From positions 6,079,501 to 6,143,500 of the forward strand of contig NZ_CP165727.1 of assembly GCF_041200175.1 (NCBI RefSeq): 64,000 nucleotides of DNA, in the 5' to 3' direction. The DNA is from Streptomyces sp. R33. Lineage in GTDB: Bacteria; Actinomycetota; Actinomycetes; Streptomycetales; Streptomycetaceae. Positions 26,164 through 34,335 of the stretch are shown in pieces; within the stretch, counting starts at the first letter, position 1; the number at the start of each line of letters is the position of its first letter. The translations under genes were made by a program, and so were the position numbers. The notes below the pieces were generated by a model. That model had not been told where the DNA came from. It searched no databases and was given only the letters and a program-made list of their open reading frames with translations.

Positions 26164-26811
26164 ATGCTGCTGGTGCCCCTCTACGAGCACCCCGCCGACC
26201 GGCCCGAGGACTGGGAACGGCTGATCCGCTCCGCCGGCCGGCTGCACTCGGTGGTCCTCAACCCGGCCAGCGGGCCGGGGGAGGCCCGCGACGAGCGGTT
26301 CGCCGCCGTCGCGGAGCGGCTGCGCGACGCCGGGGTGCCCGTCCTCGGCTACACCGACACCGACTACGGGCGGCGTCCGCACGCCGCCGTCGTGGCGGAC
26401 CTGCTGCGCCACCGCGACTGGTACGGCGCCGACGGGGCCTTCCTCGACCAGGCCTCCGCCGATCCGGAGCTGCTGTCGCACTACGGGCGGCTCGCCGTCG
26501 CCGCCCGGGCCGCCGGCGCCCGTACCCTCGTCCTCAACCACGGGGTCCACCCGCACCCCGGCTACGCCCGACTCGCCGATCTGCTGGTCACCTTCGAGGG
26601 ACCCTGGGACGCCTACCGGGACGCGTCGGTGCCGCCCTGGACGGCCGACCACCCCGCCCAGCGGTTCTGCCACCTCGTGTACGCGGTCCCGCCGGGCGCG
26701 CCCGCCGCCGAGCTCGCCCGGCAGCGCGGGGCCGCGGTGCACTGCGCCGTCCCCGGGACCGGCGCGCACCCGTGGGGGACCCTCCCGTACGCCCTGGAGG
26801 CCACCGGATGA
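26164..26811 (+). CDS. GH135 (spherulin-4/Sph3-like) glycoside hydrolase
   Basis: ATG 26164 follows GAAGGA and gives 215 residues. The spherulation-specific family 4 pattern is complete: MLLVPLYEHP, then VVLNPASGPGEARD, then VLGYTDTDYGRRP, then WYGADGAFLDQAS. Sph3 of Aspergillus cleaves GalNAc-containing galactosaminogalactan and is needed for its synthesis. No signal peptide or anchor is seen, unlike the membrane-anchored fungal form. GTG starts at 26122 or 26137 would add an unusual NPYNVNPYKKK tail. Its last bases overlap the GH114 start (ATGA). A second glycosidase of the same polymer next door supports a shared substrate. Confidence 0.88.
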   Translation: MLLVPLYEHPADRPEDWERLIRSAGRLHSVVLNPASGPGEARDERFAAVAERLRDAGVPVLGYTDTDYGRRPHAAVVADLLRHRDWYGADGAFLDQASADPELLSHYGRLAVAARAAGARTLVLNHGVHPHPGYARLADLLVTFEGPWDAYRDASVPPWTADHPAQRFCHLVYAVPPGAPAAELARQRGAAVHCAVPGTGAHPWGTLPYALEATG

Positions 26812-27635
26812 CGCGCCCGCTCCGGCGCGGCCGCGTACTGCCGCTGCTCCTGCTGCTCGTGCTGGCCGCCTGCACCACCGAGGGGCAGGAGCCGGACGAC
26901 CTGTCGCCCGCCCCGGCGCCGGGGGAGCGCTGGCAGCCGAAGCCCGGGGTCAGCTGGCAGTGGCAGCTGACCGAGAAGCTGGACACCTCGGTGAAGGCCG
27001 CGGTCTACGACGTCGACGGGTTCACCACCACCAAGGAGCAGGTCGCCGAGCTGAACAAGGCCGGCCGGCGGACCATCTGCTACCTCTCCACCGGCGCCTG
27101 GGAGGACTTCCGCCCCGACGCCGGCGCCTTCCCGAAGGAGATGCTCGGCGAGGGCAACGGCTGGGAGGGCGAGCGCTGGCTGGACATCCGGCGGCTGACC
27201 GAGCTGGAGCCGCTGATCGCGAAGCGGTTCGACATGTGCCGGGAGAAGGGCTTCGACGCGGTGGAGCCCGACAACATGGACGGCTACCGCAACAAGTCCG
27301 GCTTCCCGCTCTCCGCCGACGACCAGCTGAAGTACAACCGGCTGATCGCGAAGCTGGCGCACGACCGGGGCCTCGCGGTCGGGCTGAAGAACGACCTCGA
27401 CCAGATCCCGCAGCTGGTGGGGGACTTCGACTTCGCGGTCAACGAGCAGTGCGCCGAGTACGACGAGTGCGAGCGGCTCACCCCGTTCATCGCGGCGGGC
27501 AAGGCCGTCTTCCACGTCGAGTACGAGAGCCGGATCGGCGAGTGGTGCGAGCGCTCGCAGGAGCTGCGGCTCAGCTCGCTGCAGAAGAAGTACGAACTGG
27601 GCGTCTGGCGGCAGTTCTGCCCACCGAAGGGTTAG
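26808..27635 (+). CDS. GH114 endo-alpha-1,4-polygalactosaminidase lipoprotein
   Basis: ATG 26808 overlaps the GH135 stop and gives 275 residues. The signal ends in a lipobox, LVLAACTT, so the protein should be anchored outside the membrane. The GH114 TIM-barrel signatures are WQWQLTEKLD, AAVYDVDGF, ICYLSTGAWEDFRPDA, the catalytic region GFDAVEPDNMDGY, and AVNEQCAEY. Enzymes of this family, such as fungal Ega3, cut alpha-1,4-galactosamine chains. The gene ends convergently with the sensor kinase gene; the two stop codons share the bases TTAG at 27632-27635. It completes the exopolysaccharide block. Confidence 0.9.
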   Translation: MTRPLRRGRVLPLLLLLVLAACTTEGQEPDDLSPAPAPGERWQPKPGVSWQWQLTEKLDTSVKAAVYDVDGFTTTKEQVAELNKAGRRTICYLSTGAWEDFRPDAGAFPKEMLGEGNGWEGERWLDIRRLTELEPLIAKRFDMCREKGFDAVEPDNMDGYRNKSGFPLSADDQLKYNRLIAKLAHDRGLAVGLKNDLDQIPQLVGDFDFAVNEQCAEYDECERLTPFIAAGKAVFHVEYESRIGEWCERSQELRLSSLQKKYELGVWRQFCPPKG

Positions 27636-28846
27636 GCCACCGGAAGGACCGCGTGCACCCGGTAGCCGCCGCCGAACCGGGGCCCGGCGAAGCAGGAGCC
27701 GCCCAGGGCCGTGGCCCGCTCGCGCATGCCGAGCAGCCCGTGGCCGCCGCCGGCGCCGTCGTCCGCGGGGAGCTCGGCGGTGCCGCCGTCGTCCAGCACG
27801 GTCACCTCCACCGAGGCGCCGACCCGGACCACGCTGACCTCGGCCCGGACCTCCGGGCCCGCGTGCTTGCGCACGTTGGTCAGGGCCTCCTGGATCACCC
27901 GGTACGCCGCCAGGTCCACGGCGGCCGGCAGCACGTCCCGCTCCCGGCCCAGCTCGACCATCACCTTCACCGGCAGCCCGGCGTGCCGGAAGGTGTCCAC
28001 CAGCTCGTCCAGTACGGCCAGCCCCGGCGCCGGTTCGGTCGGCGCCTCCGGATCGCCGGACTGCCGCAGCAGGCCGACCGTGGCCCGCAGCTCGTTCAGC
28101 GCCGAGCGGCTCGCGTCCCGTACGTGCGCCAGGGCCTCCTTGGCCTGGTCGGGACGCTTGTCCATGACGTGCGCGGCCACCCCCGCCTGCACGTTGACCA
28201 GGGCGATGTGATGGGCCACCACGTCGTGCAGGTCGCGCGCGATCCGCAGCCGCTCCTCGGCGACCCGCCGCCGGGCCTCCTCCTCGCGGGTCCGCTCGGC
28301 CCGTTCGGCCCGCTCCCGTATCGCGTCGACGAACGCCCGCCGGCTGCGCACCGCGTCGCCGGCGGCCGCGGCCATCCCGGTCCAGGCGAAGATGCCGATG
28401 TTCTCCTGCGCGTACCAGGGCAGGGGGCCCGCCAGCATGGCCACGCCCGTCAGCCCGGCCATCGTGAGCACGGCGATCCGCCAGGTGGTGGGCCGGTCGG
28501 TGCGGGAGGCCAGCGTGTACAGGGCGATCACCGTGGACATGGCGACCGGGGCCCGGGGCTCGCCCGTGGTCAGCTCCAGCAGGCAGAGCCCGATGGTCAC
28601 GGCGAGCACGGTGCGCGTGTGCCGCCGCCGGAACACCAGCGCGGCCGCGCCCAGCACCATGAGCAGCAGGGAGAACGGCTCGGGGGTCCGGGTCCCGAAC
28701 GTGGGCCCGTGCGGGCCGTGCGGATCGGCGAACGAGCCGACGACCATGGAGACGAGCGCCCCGAGCGCGAGAACGGCATCGGTGGCGAGCGGATGGGTCC
28801 GCATCCAGTGCCGGGTGGGGGCGAACGGCCCGAGGTGTGTCGTCAC
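27632..28846 (-). CDS. Sensor histidine kinase (HisKA_3 type), no adjacent regulator
   Basis: GTG 28846 gives 404 residues. The N-terminal 150 residues contain several membrane helices. The phosphorylated histidine is in RIARDLHDVVAHH, about residue 207. The ATPase domain has VIQEALTNVRKH (N box) and GGGHGLLGMRERATALGG (G box). Such kinases pair with NarL/LuxR-type regulators, normally next door. None is adjacent here; the closest is at 38875-39576, next to an RND exporter. The N-terminal reading frame could be extended upstream, but it would overlap the next gene. Confidence 0.9.
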   Translation of the reverse strand: MTTHLGPFAPTRHWMRTHPLATDAVLALGALVSMVVGSFADPHGPHGPTFGTRTPEPFSLLLMVLGAAALVFRRRHTRTVLAVTIGLCLLELTTGEPRAPVAMSTVIALYTLASRTDRPTTWRIAVLTMAGLTGVAMLAGPLPWYAQENIGIFAWTGMAAAAGDAVRSRRAFVDAIRERAERAERTREEEARRRVAEERLRIARDLHDVVAHHIALVNVQAGVAAHVMDKRPDQAKEALAHVRDASRSALNELRATVGLLRQSGDPEAPTEPAPGLAVLDELVDTFRHAGLPVKVMVELGRERDVLPAAVDLAAYRVIQEALTNVRKHAGPEVRAEVSVVRVGASVEVTVLDDGGTAELPADDGAGGGHGLLGMRERATALGGSCFAGPRFGGGYRVHAVLPVA

Positions 28847-28887
28847 CCCGATACGGTACGGCCTGCCTCCGGCCGGGCGGACGGGCG

Positions 28888-29622
28888 TCAGAGGCCGGGA
28901 CGCTGCGGGGGCAGCGGGGCGGCCGGGGGCGGGCGCCGGCCGAGGGGGGCCCGGGAGCGTGCGGGGCCCCATTTCGCGCGGACCACGCACACCGCCATGA
29001 CGGCGGCGATGGCCGCGAGGTGCTCCTTGCCCGCCAGGTTGTCCTTGACCAGCACCTCGCCGATCATCACCGCGATCACGGCGGCCCCGGTCAGGTACGC
29101 CCGGTAGCGCCAGCACACGTAGATCGCGAGGCCGACCACCGCCGCCGACGGGCCGGTGTCGTTGACGACGCGGTCGGACACCGGCAGGCCGAAGGGGTGG
29201 TCGGGGCCCAGCGAGAGCCCGATCCGCGCGTACGTGGTCCCGGCGAGGGTGGCGACGTAGCCGATCAGCAGCGTGCGCCACCAGCCGATGCAGATCTCGG
29301 AGATCCCGAAGACCAGCAGGATCTGGGCGAGGGCCCCCCACACGGGCAGGTCGAGGGCGGGGACGAACAGGGACAGCGGGGTGCGCAGCAGGGCCAGCCA
29401 CAGCGGGTCGGCGGCCTTGACCGACCCGAGGTTCTGGACCGGCTGGAACCCCCAGGACGTGTTCTGGACGATCTGGAAGACCGAGGTCAGGCAGACGGCC
29501 CCCAGCGTCATCGGGGCGGCCCGCCACTTGTCGCGGACGAGCGCGTCGCGGACGGTCCAGAACAGGGGCCCCCACTCGCGGCGGGCGAACCGCCGGAGGG
29601 GGGTGGTCGTCCACGCCGTCAA
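28888..29622 (-). CDS. Rhomboid-like integral membrane protein
   Basis: No ATG or GTG fits; TTG 29622 does, eight bases after GGAGA and overlapping the upstream stop as TTGA. The product is 244 residues with about six membrane helices. The DTGPSAAVVGL segment resembles the rhomboid catalytic GxSx motif, and KEHLAAIAAV may hold the histidine, but the usual HxxxN helix is absent. It is therefore rhomboid-like and may not be a protease. It is translationally coupled to the lysyltransferase-like gene upstream, suggesting a shared membrane role. Confidence 0.75.
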   Translation of the reverse strand: MTAWTTTPLRRFARREWGPLFWTVRDALVRDKWRAAPMTLGAVCLTSVFQIVQNTSWGFQPVQNLGSVKAADPLWLALLRTPLSLFVPALDLPVWGALAQILLVFGISEICIGWWRTLLIGYVATLAGTTYARIGLSLGPDHPFGLPVSDRVVNDTGPSAAVVGLAIYVCWRYRAYLTGAAVIAVMIGEVLVKDNLAGKEHLAAIAAVMAVCVVRAKWGPARSRAPLGRRPPPAAPLPPQRPGL

Positions 29623-31517
29623 CGATTGGTCTCCAGATGTCTGCGGTTCAGCCACTTCGGCAGCCCGGGAGCCTCCAGGAAGCCCTCGGCCCGGCCCGCC
29701 GCGATACCGATCCGCAGCAGGTCGGAGCTCTTCTCGAAGAGCATGAACCGCGGTTCCCAGATCGGCCGGTATTTGGCATTGGCCCGGTAGAGGGACTCGA
29801 TCTGCCACCAGCGGGAGAAGAAGCTCAGCAGCGAGCGCCACATGCGCAGCACCGGACCCGCGCCGAGCTTGGACCCCCGCTCGAAGACGGAACGGAACAT
29901 CGCGAAGTTGAGCGAGACCTGTGTGACGCCGATCTCCTTGGAGCGTTCCAGGAGTTCGATGACCATGAACTCCATCAGACCGTTCTCGGAATCGCGGTCG
30001 CGGCGCATCAGGTCCAGCGACAGACCCTTGGGGCCCCACGGCACGAAGGACAGCACGGCGCGCAGATCGCCGTTGCCGTCGGTGCACTCCAGCATCACGC
30101 ACTGGCCGTCGCCGGGATCGCCCAGTCGGCCCAGTGCCATCGAGAAGCCGCGCTCGGTCGCACCGTCGCGCCAGTCGTCGGCGCGGGTGAGGAGCACGTC
30201 CATCTCCTCGGCCGGGATGTCGGCGTGCCGGCGGATCCGGACGGTGTACCCGGCGCGCTTGACGCGGTTGTAGGCCTGCCGGACGGTCCGCATGGCGCGG
30301 CCCTCCAGGGTGAACTCGTCGGTCTCGACGATGGCCTCGTCGCCCAGCTCCAGCGCGTCCAGACCGTGCCGCGCGTAGATCTGCCCGGCCTCCTCGCTCG
30401 CGCCCATCACGGCCGGCACCCAGCCGTGCTCGCGGGCCTCGGCCAGCCAGGGCTCGATGGCGCCGGGCCAGGCCTCGGGGTCGCCGATCGGGTCGCCGGA
30501 GGCCAGCGAGACCCCGCCGACGACGCGGTACGTGACGGCGGCCTTGCCGGTGGGGGACCAGATGACGGACTTCTCGCGGCGCAGCGCGAAGTAGCCGAGC
30601 GAGTCGCGGTCGCCCTGCCGGGCGAGCAGCGCGCGCAGCCTCTCCTCGTCCTCCTCGGTCAGCGGGTCGACGGCGCGGCGCGAGCGGAAGGCGGCGAGCA
30701 GCACGGCGATCAGCAGCAGCGTCGACATGACGTTGATGACGATGTCCACCCAGCCGGGAGTGGTGATCGCCGCGTAGTCGCGGGCGTTGGGCTCCAGGGT
30801 GATGAGCCGCATCACGCCGTACCGCCAGCGGGCCAGGAACGTGGCGTCGGCGGCGTCCGGGTCGGTGTTGGCGGCGCCGACGATCAGCGCGGCCAGCAGC
30901 GAGGTGGCCAGCAGGCCGACGGCGCCGACGAGGGTGGCCAGCTTGGGGTTGGAGCGGTCGCCCTTGGCGTAGAACTCCCGACGGCCGAGCAGCAGGGCGC
31001 CGACGAAGGCCGCCGTCAGGGCCAGGGAGACCCAGTTCTGGGTGTGGTCCCGGAACTCCGGGTAGCAGAGGTCGAAGTCGCCGCTGGTGCACGGGGCGAA
31101 GGCCGCGGTGGCGAAGGCCAGCAGCAGCATGCCGCTGAGCACCAGGTTCAGGATCCACGCGGCCCGCTTGCGGCGGCCCATGGTGACCGCGAGCAGCAGC
31201 GAGAACAGGCCGGACGCGAAGCCCGCCGTGAGCAGGTAAGGGGTGTAGAAATCGGCGGTGTTGTGGCGGCGCAGGTCCTGCCCGAGCGAAAGCCACACCG
31301 CGCTGAGGAAGTTGACGAAGGTGACGGCGCGCAGGTACCAGACCGCGAACGCGGCGCTGCGCCGCGACCGGGCGGATCCCCGGCCGGTCTCGCGGCCGCC
31401 CCCTTCGTCCTTCTTCTCGTCTTTCCTGCTGTTCGTGTCTTTGCCGGATCCTTGTGCTGCCTTGGCAGCCTGTGCGGTCCGGTCAATGTCTGCGCTGGTC
31501 AAGCGGGCCTCTCCCAT
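29619..31517 (-). CDS. MprF/LysX-like phosphatidylglycerol lysyltransferase domain protein (DUF2156)
   Basis: This 632-residue protein has a Lys/Gly-rich cytoplasmic start, about seven membrane helices (residues 55-300), and a C-terminal DUF2156 domain. Recognisable C-terminal parts are SLGYFALRREKSVIWSP, GVSLASGDPIGDPEAW, and LSLDLMRRDRDSENGLMEFMV. The family attaches lysine or alanine to membrane lipid, reducing attack by cationic peptides. Unlike LysX it has no lysyl-tRNA synthetase domain. It leads a two-gene operon with the rhomboid-like protein. The amino acid used cannot be deduced. Confidence 0.85.
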   Translation of the reverse strand: MGEARLTSADIDRTAQAAKAAQGSGKDTNSRKDEKKDEGGGRETGRGSARSRRSAAFAVWYLRAVTFVNFLSAVWLSLGQDLRRHNTADFYTPYLLTAGFASGLFSLLLAVTMGRRKRAAWILNLVLSGMLLLAFATAAFAPCTSGDFDLCYPEFRDHTQNWVSLALTAAFVGALLLGRREFYAKGDRSNPKLATLVGAVGLLATSLLAALIVGAANTDPDAADATFLARWRYGVMRLITLEPNARDYAAITTPGWVDIVINVMSTLLLIAVLLAAFRSRRAVDPLTEEDEERLRALLARQGDRDSLGYFALRREKSVIWSPTGKAAVTYRVVGGVSLASGDPIGDPEAWPGAIEPWLAEAREHGWVPAVMGASEEAGQIYARHGLDALELGDEAIVETDEFTLEGRAMRTVRQAYNRVKRAGYTVRIRRHADIPAEEMDVLLTRADDWRDGATERGFSMALGRLGDPGDGQCVMLECTDGNGDLRAVLSFVPWGPKGLSLDLMRRDRDSENGLMEFMVIELLERSKEIGVTQVSLNFAMFRSVFERGSKLGAGPVLRMWRSLLSFFSRWWQIESLYRANAKYRPIWEPRFMLFEKSSDLLRIGIAAGRAEGFLEAPGLPKWLNRRHLETNR

Positions 31518-31553
31518 AAAACGCGATCATATGGGGCGCCGCCGACCGGACGC

Positions 31554-32636
31554 TCAGTCCTTCGGCTCCTCAGGCTCCGCAGGCTCCTGCGCCACCCGCT
31601 CCGGGAGGTCCGCCGCGAGCGCGGCGGCCGCCTGGACCAGGGGGAGAGCTAGCAATGCCCCGGTTCCCTCTCCCACTGTGACGCCGTGGTCGAGCACCGG
31701 GTTGAGTGCCATCCGGTCCAGGGCCTTCGTCTGGCCCGGCTCGCCGCTGGCCTGCCCGGCCAGCCACCAGTCGGGGGCCCGGAACGCGGCGCGCTGGGCC
31801 ACCAGACCGCAGGCCGCCGAGACGATGCCGTCCAGGATGACCGGCGTACGACGGACCGCGCACTGCAGCAGGAACCCGGTGATCGCGGCCACGTCGGCGC
31901 CGCCGACCGCCGCGAGCAGGGCCACCTGGTCGCCGAGGACCGGGCGGGCCCGGCGCAGCGCGTCGCGGATCGCCGCGCACTTGCGCATCCACGTCAGGTC
32001 GTCGATGGGCAGTCCCCCGCGGCCGGTGACCACAGAGGCGTCGGTTCCGCACAGGGCGGCGACGAGCGTCGCCGCGACCGTGGTCCCGCCGACGCTCACG
32101 TCCCCGAGGACCACGAGGTCGGTGCCCGAGTCGGCCTCCTCGTCGGCGATCCGCACCCCGAGCCGCAGGGCCGCGTCGGCCTCCTCGAGGGTGAGCGCGT
32201 CCTCGATGTCGATCCGCCCGCTGCCGCGGCGTACGCGGTGGCGGACCACGTCCTCGGGCAGCAGCCCGGGCTCGCAGTCCAGGCCGGCGTCCACGATCCG
32301 TACGGGGGCGCCGAGGCGCCCGGCGAGGATCGAGACGGGGCTGTTCCCGTCGAGCACGGAGCGCACCAGCTCGTGCGCACTGCCGGCGGCGCGGGCGGAC
32401 ACCCCCTCGGCGGCGATCCCGTGGTCGGCGGCGAACAGCACGACGCGGGGCCGTTCGATCGGGCGGACGGGCACCCGCCCCTGCGCGGCGGCGAGCCACT
32501 CGGCGAGCTCGTCGAGCCGCCCCAGCGCCCCGGCCGGCACGGCCAGCCGCTCACGGCGTTCCTCGGCGTCACGCCGGACGCCCCCGTCGGGGCGCTCGAT
32601 CAGATCGGAGAAGTCGTCGAGATTCAGCGTGGTCAT
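31554..32636 (-). CDS. cobT: Nicotinate-nucleotide--dimethylbenzimidazole phosphoribosyltransferase
   Basis: CobT makes alpha-ribazole phosphate for the lower ligand of cobalamin. ATG 32636 gives 360 residues. Signatures are LGRLDELAEWLAAAQG, VVLFAADHGIAAEGVS, DVSVGGTTVAATL, and the C-terminal HGVTVGEGTGALLALP, with the catalytic glutamate in GEGTGA. The C-terminal tail is acidic and short. It is 71 bp downstream of the MBL-CobU gene on the same strand, and the third lower-ligand gene, cobS, is at 38024 on the other strand. Confidence 0.96.
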   Translation of the reverse strand: MTTLNLDDFSDLIERPDGGVRRDAEERRERLAVPAGALGRLDELAEWLAAAQGRVPVRPIERPRVVLFAADHGIAAEGVSARAAGSAHELVRSVLDGNSPVSILAGRLGAPVRIVDAGLDCEPGLLPEDVVRHRVRRGSGRIDIEDALTLEEADAALRLGVRIADEEADSGTDLVVLGDVSVGGTTVAATLVAALCGTDASVVTGRGGLPIDDLTWMRKCAAIRDALRRARPVLGDQVALLAAVGGADVAAITGFLLQCAVRRTPVILDGIVSAACGLVAQRAAFRAPDWWLAGQASGEPGQTKALDRMALNPVLDHGVTVGEGTGALLALPLVQAAAALAADLPERVAQEPAEPEEPKD

Positions 32637-32707
32637 CTGCCAGAGCGTACAGCGGGTAAGGCCCTCCCCAAGCCCCGTCCGGGCCGCTCGCCGGGCGGGG
32701 CGCGGAG

Positions 32708-33937
32708 TCAGTCCTTCAGGACCACCGCCTGCCCGGCGACCACCATCAGGACGTGCTCGCACTCGGCGGCCACCAGGCTGTTCAGGCGCCCCAGTTCGTC
32801 GCGGAAACGCCGGCCGGAAGCGGTTGCCGGAACGACGCCCGAGCCCACCTCGTTGCTGACGGCCACCACCGTGCGGCGGGTGGCCCGCACGGCCGCCACC
32901 AGCTCCGCCACCCGCTCCCGCAGCTCCTTCTGGCCCCGCCCCGCCCACACGGCGTCGTCCCAGGCCCCCGCCCGGTCCATCGCGTCGGTCAGCCACAGCG
33001 CCAGACAGTCGATCAGCAACGGCGGCCCTCCCTCCACCAGCAGCGGCACCAGCTCGCACGTCTCCACCGTGCGCCAGCTCCCCGGCCGCCGGTCCCGGTG
33101 CAGGCCGATCCGCGCCGCCCATTCCGCATCGCCGTCCCGGGTTCCGCCGGTGGCCACGTAGACCACCTCCGGGAAGCCCGCCAGCCGCCGCTCCGCCTCG
33201 AAGGACTTCCCCGAGCGGGCCCCGCCGAGCACCAGCGTCCGGCGCGGCAGGTCCGGCACCGCGTGGTACTCGCCCACCGTCACCGTCGTCCCGTCCGGCA
33301 CCGCCCGCGCGCCGGCCGCGGCGCACCGGCGCTCCAGTTCCCGGCCCGGCGGGGTGTCGTGGTCCAGGTGCACGGCGATCACGTCGGTGGTCGGCCCGGC
33401 GGCGCCGCTCGCCCGCAGCCGCACCAGCGCCTCCGGCCGGCCCAGCACGTCCGCGAGGACCGTGTCGTACGGACGCTGCCCGGCGGCGCCTCCCCCAGAC
33501 TCCGTCCGGGGGGACCCCCAGCCGGCCGGCGCCCCGCCGGGCGGGAGGTACAGGAGCCGGCTGCCGTCCGGCCCGGTCACCTCGTACCCGGTGCCCGGCG
33601 CGTCCATCGGCACCGCCCGCACGCGGTGCCCGCTGATCACCGCGAGCTCCCGCCCGTCCGGCACCCGCCCGGCGGCCGGCAGCCCCGGCGGCAGCTCGAC
33701 CGGCGGCCCGTCGTGCGGATGGGTGAGCAGGACCTGCCGTACGCCGGCCAGCGAATGCCCCGCGCGGGCGCCGGCGAAGACCGCCCCGGGGGTCAGGTCG
33801 AGCAGCAGCGCCCCGTCGACGAGGAGGGACGTCGCGGCGCGCGACCGGGGGCCGACGGAGACCGCGCAGGCCGCGCAGGGACAGCCGGGGCGGGGCAGTC
33901 CTTCGGGTGTGCCGGTGCCGAGCAGAGTGAGTTCCAC
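32708..33937 (-). CDS. cobU: Metallo-beta-lactamase-fold / CobU fusion
   Basis: GTG 33937, eight bases after GGAGG, gives 409 residues. Residues 1-225 form a metallo-beta-lactamase-like domain: LTLLGTGTPEGLPRPGCPC, then VLLTHPHDGPP where HXHXDH is expected, then IAVHLDHDTPPG. The metal site is degenerate. Residues 230-409 are CobU, which phosphorylates adenosylcobinamide and adds GMP: P-loop GGARSGKS, WAARIGLHRDRRP with the guanylylated His, and VVAVSNEVGSGVVP. Similar fusions exist in Streptomyces. The N-terminal domain may act on a phosphate ester in the pathway or be structural only. Confidence 0.9.
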   Translation of the reverse strand: MELTLLGTGTPEGLPRPGCPCAACAVSVGPRSRAATSLLVDGALLLDLTPGAVFAGARAGHSLAGVRQVLLTHPHDGPPVELPPGLPAAGRVPDGRELAVISGHRVRAVPMDAPGTGYEVTGPDGSRLLYLPPGGAPAGWGSPRTESGGGAAGQRPYDTVLADVLGRPEALVRLRASGAAGPTTDVIAVHLDHDTPPGRELERRCAAAGARAVPDGTTVTVGEYHAVPDLPRRTLVLGGARSGKSFEAERRLAGFPEVVYVATGGTRDGDAEWAARIGLHRDRRPGSWRTVETCELVPLLVEGGPPLLIDCLALWLTDAMDRAGAWDDAVWAGRGQKELRERVAELVAAVRATRRTVVAVSNEVGSGVVPATASGRRFRDELGRLNSLVAAECEHVLMVVAGQAVVLKD

Positions 33938-34041
33938 GAGAAGATCCTCCCGCGTCGCCGGGACTGGTGCGCGCCCGGCTACTCTGCGGGCAGACTCAAG
34001 AAGAGATGCGTGCGAGCAGCGGACGAGCAACGGAGGCGGAC

Positions 34042-34254
34042 ATGGCGTGGACGTGGCGGTTCGAGAAGGCCGACGGCAGCGAGACGAGCCCGGCGGTCGA
34101 GCCGGAGGAGTTCACCACGCAGGGCGACGCGGAGTCGTGGATCGGCGAGGTCTGGAAGGAGCTGCTGGAAGGCGGCACCGAGCAGGTGAAGCTGTCCGAC
34201 GACAACGGCACCGAGCTGTACACGATGAGCCTGCGTGAGGCTCTGAACGCCTGA
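34042..34254 (+). CDS. Small conserved hypothetical protein
   Basis: ATG 34042 follows CGGAGG and gives 70 residues. It is acidic (about 14 Glu/Asp), begins MAWTWRFEKADGSE, and has EEFTTQGDAESWIGE and ELYTMSLREALNA. No membrane helix or cysteine is present. The short alternating pattern suggests a small beta-alpha fold. It ends 18 bp before a perfect hairpin. It is divergent from the cobU gene. Function unknown; very short proteins of this form occur widely in Streptomyces. Confidence 0.75.
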   Translation: MAWTWRFEKADGSETSPAVEPEEFTTQGDAESWIGEVWKELLEGGTEQVKLSDDNGTELYTMSLREALNA

Positions 34255-34272
34255 GCGGCGGCTGCCGATGCA

Positions 34273-34305
34273 GGAAGCCCGGACCCCGTCGGGGTCCGGG
34301 CTTCC
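34273..34305. terminator. Bidirectional terminator hairpin
   Basis: A perfect 15-bp stem GGAAGCCCGGACCCC (34273-34287) with 34291-34305 and a three-base loop lies between the convergent small protein and methyltransferase genes. Confidence 0.82.
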
Positions 34306-34335
34306 CGGGTTCTGCGGGTGGTGTGCCGGGGCGGG

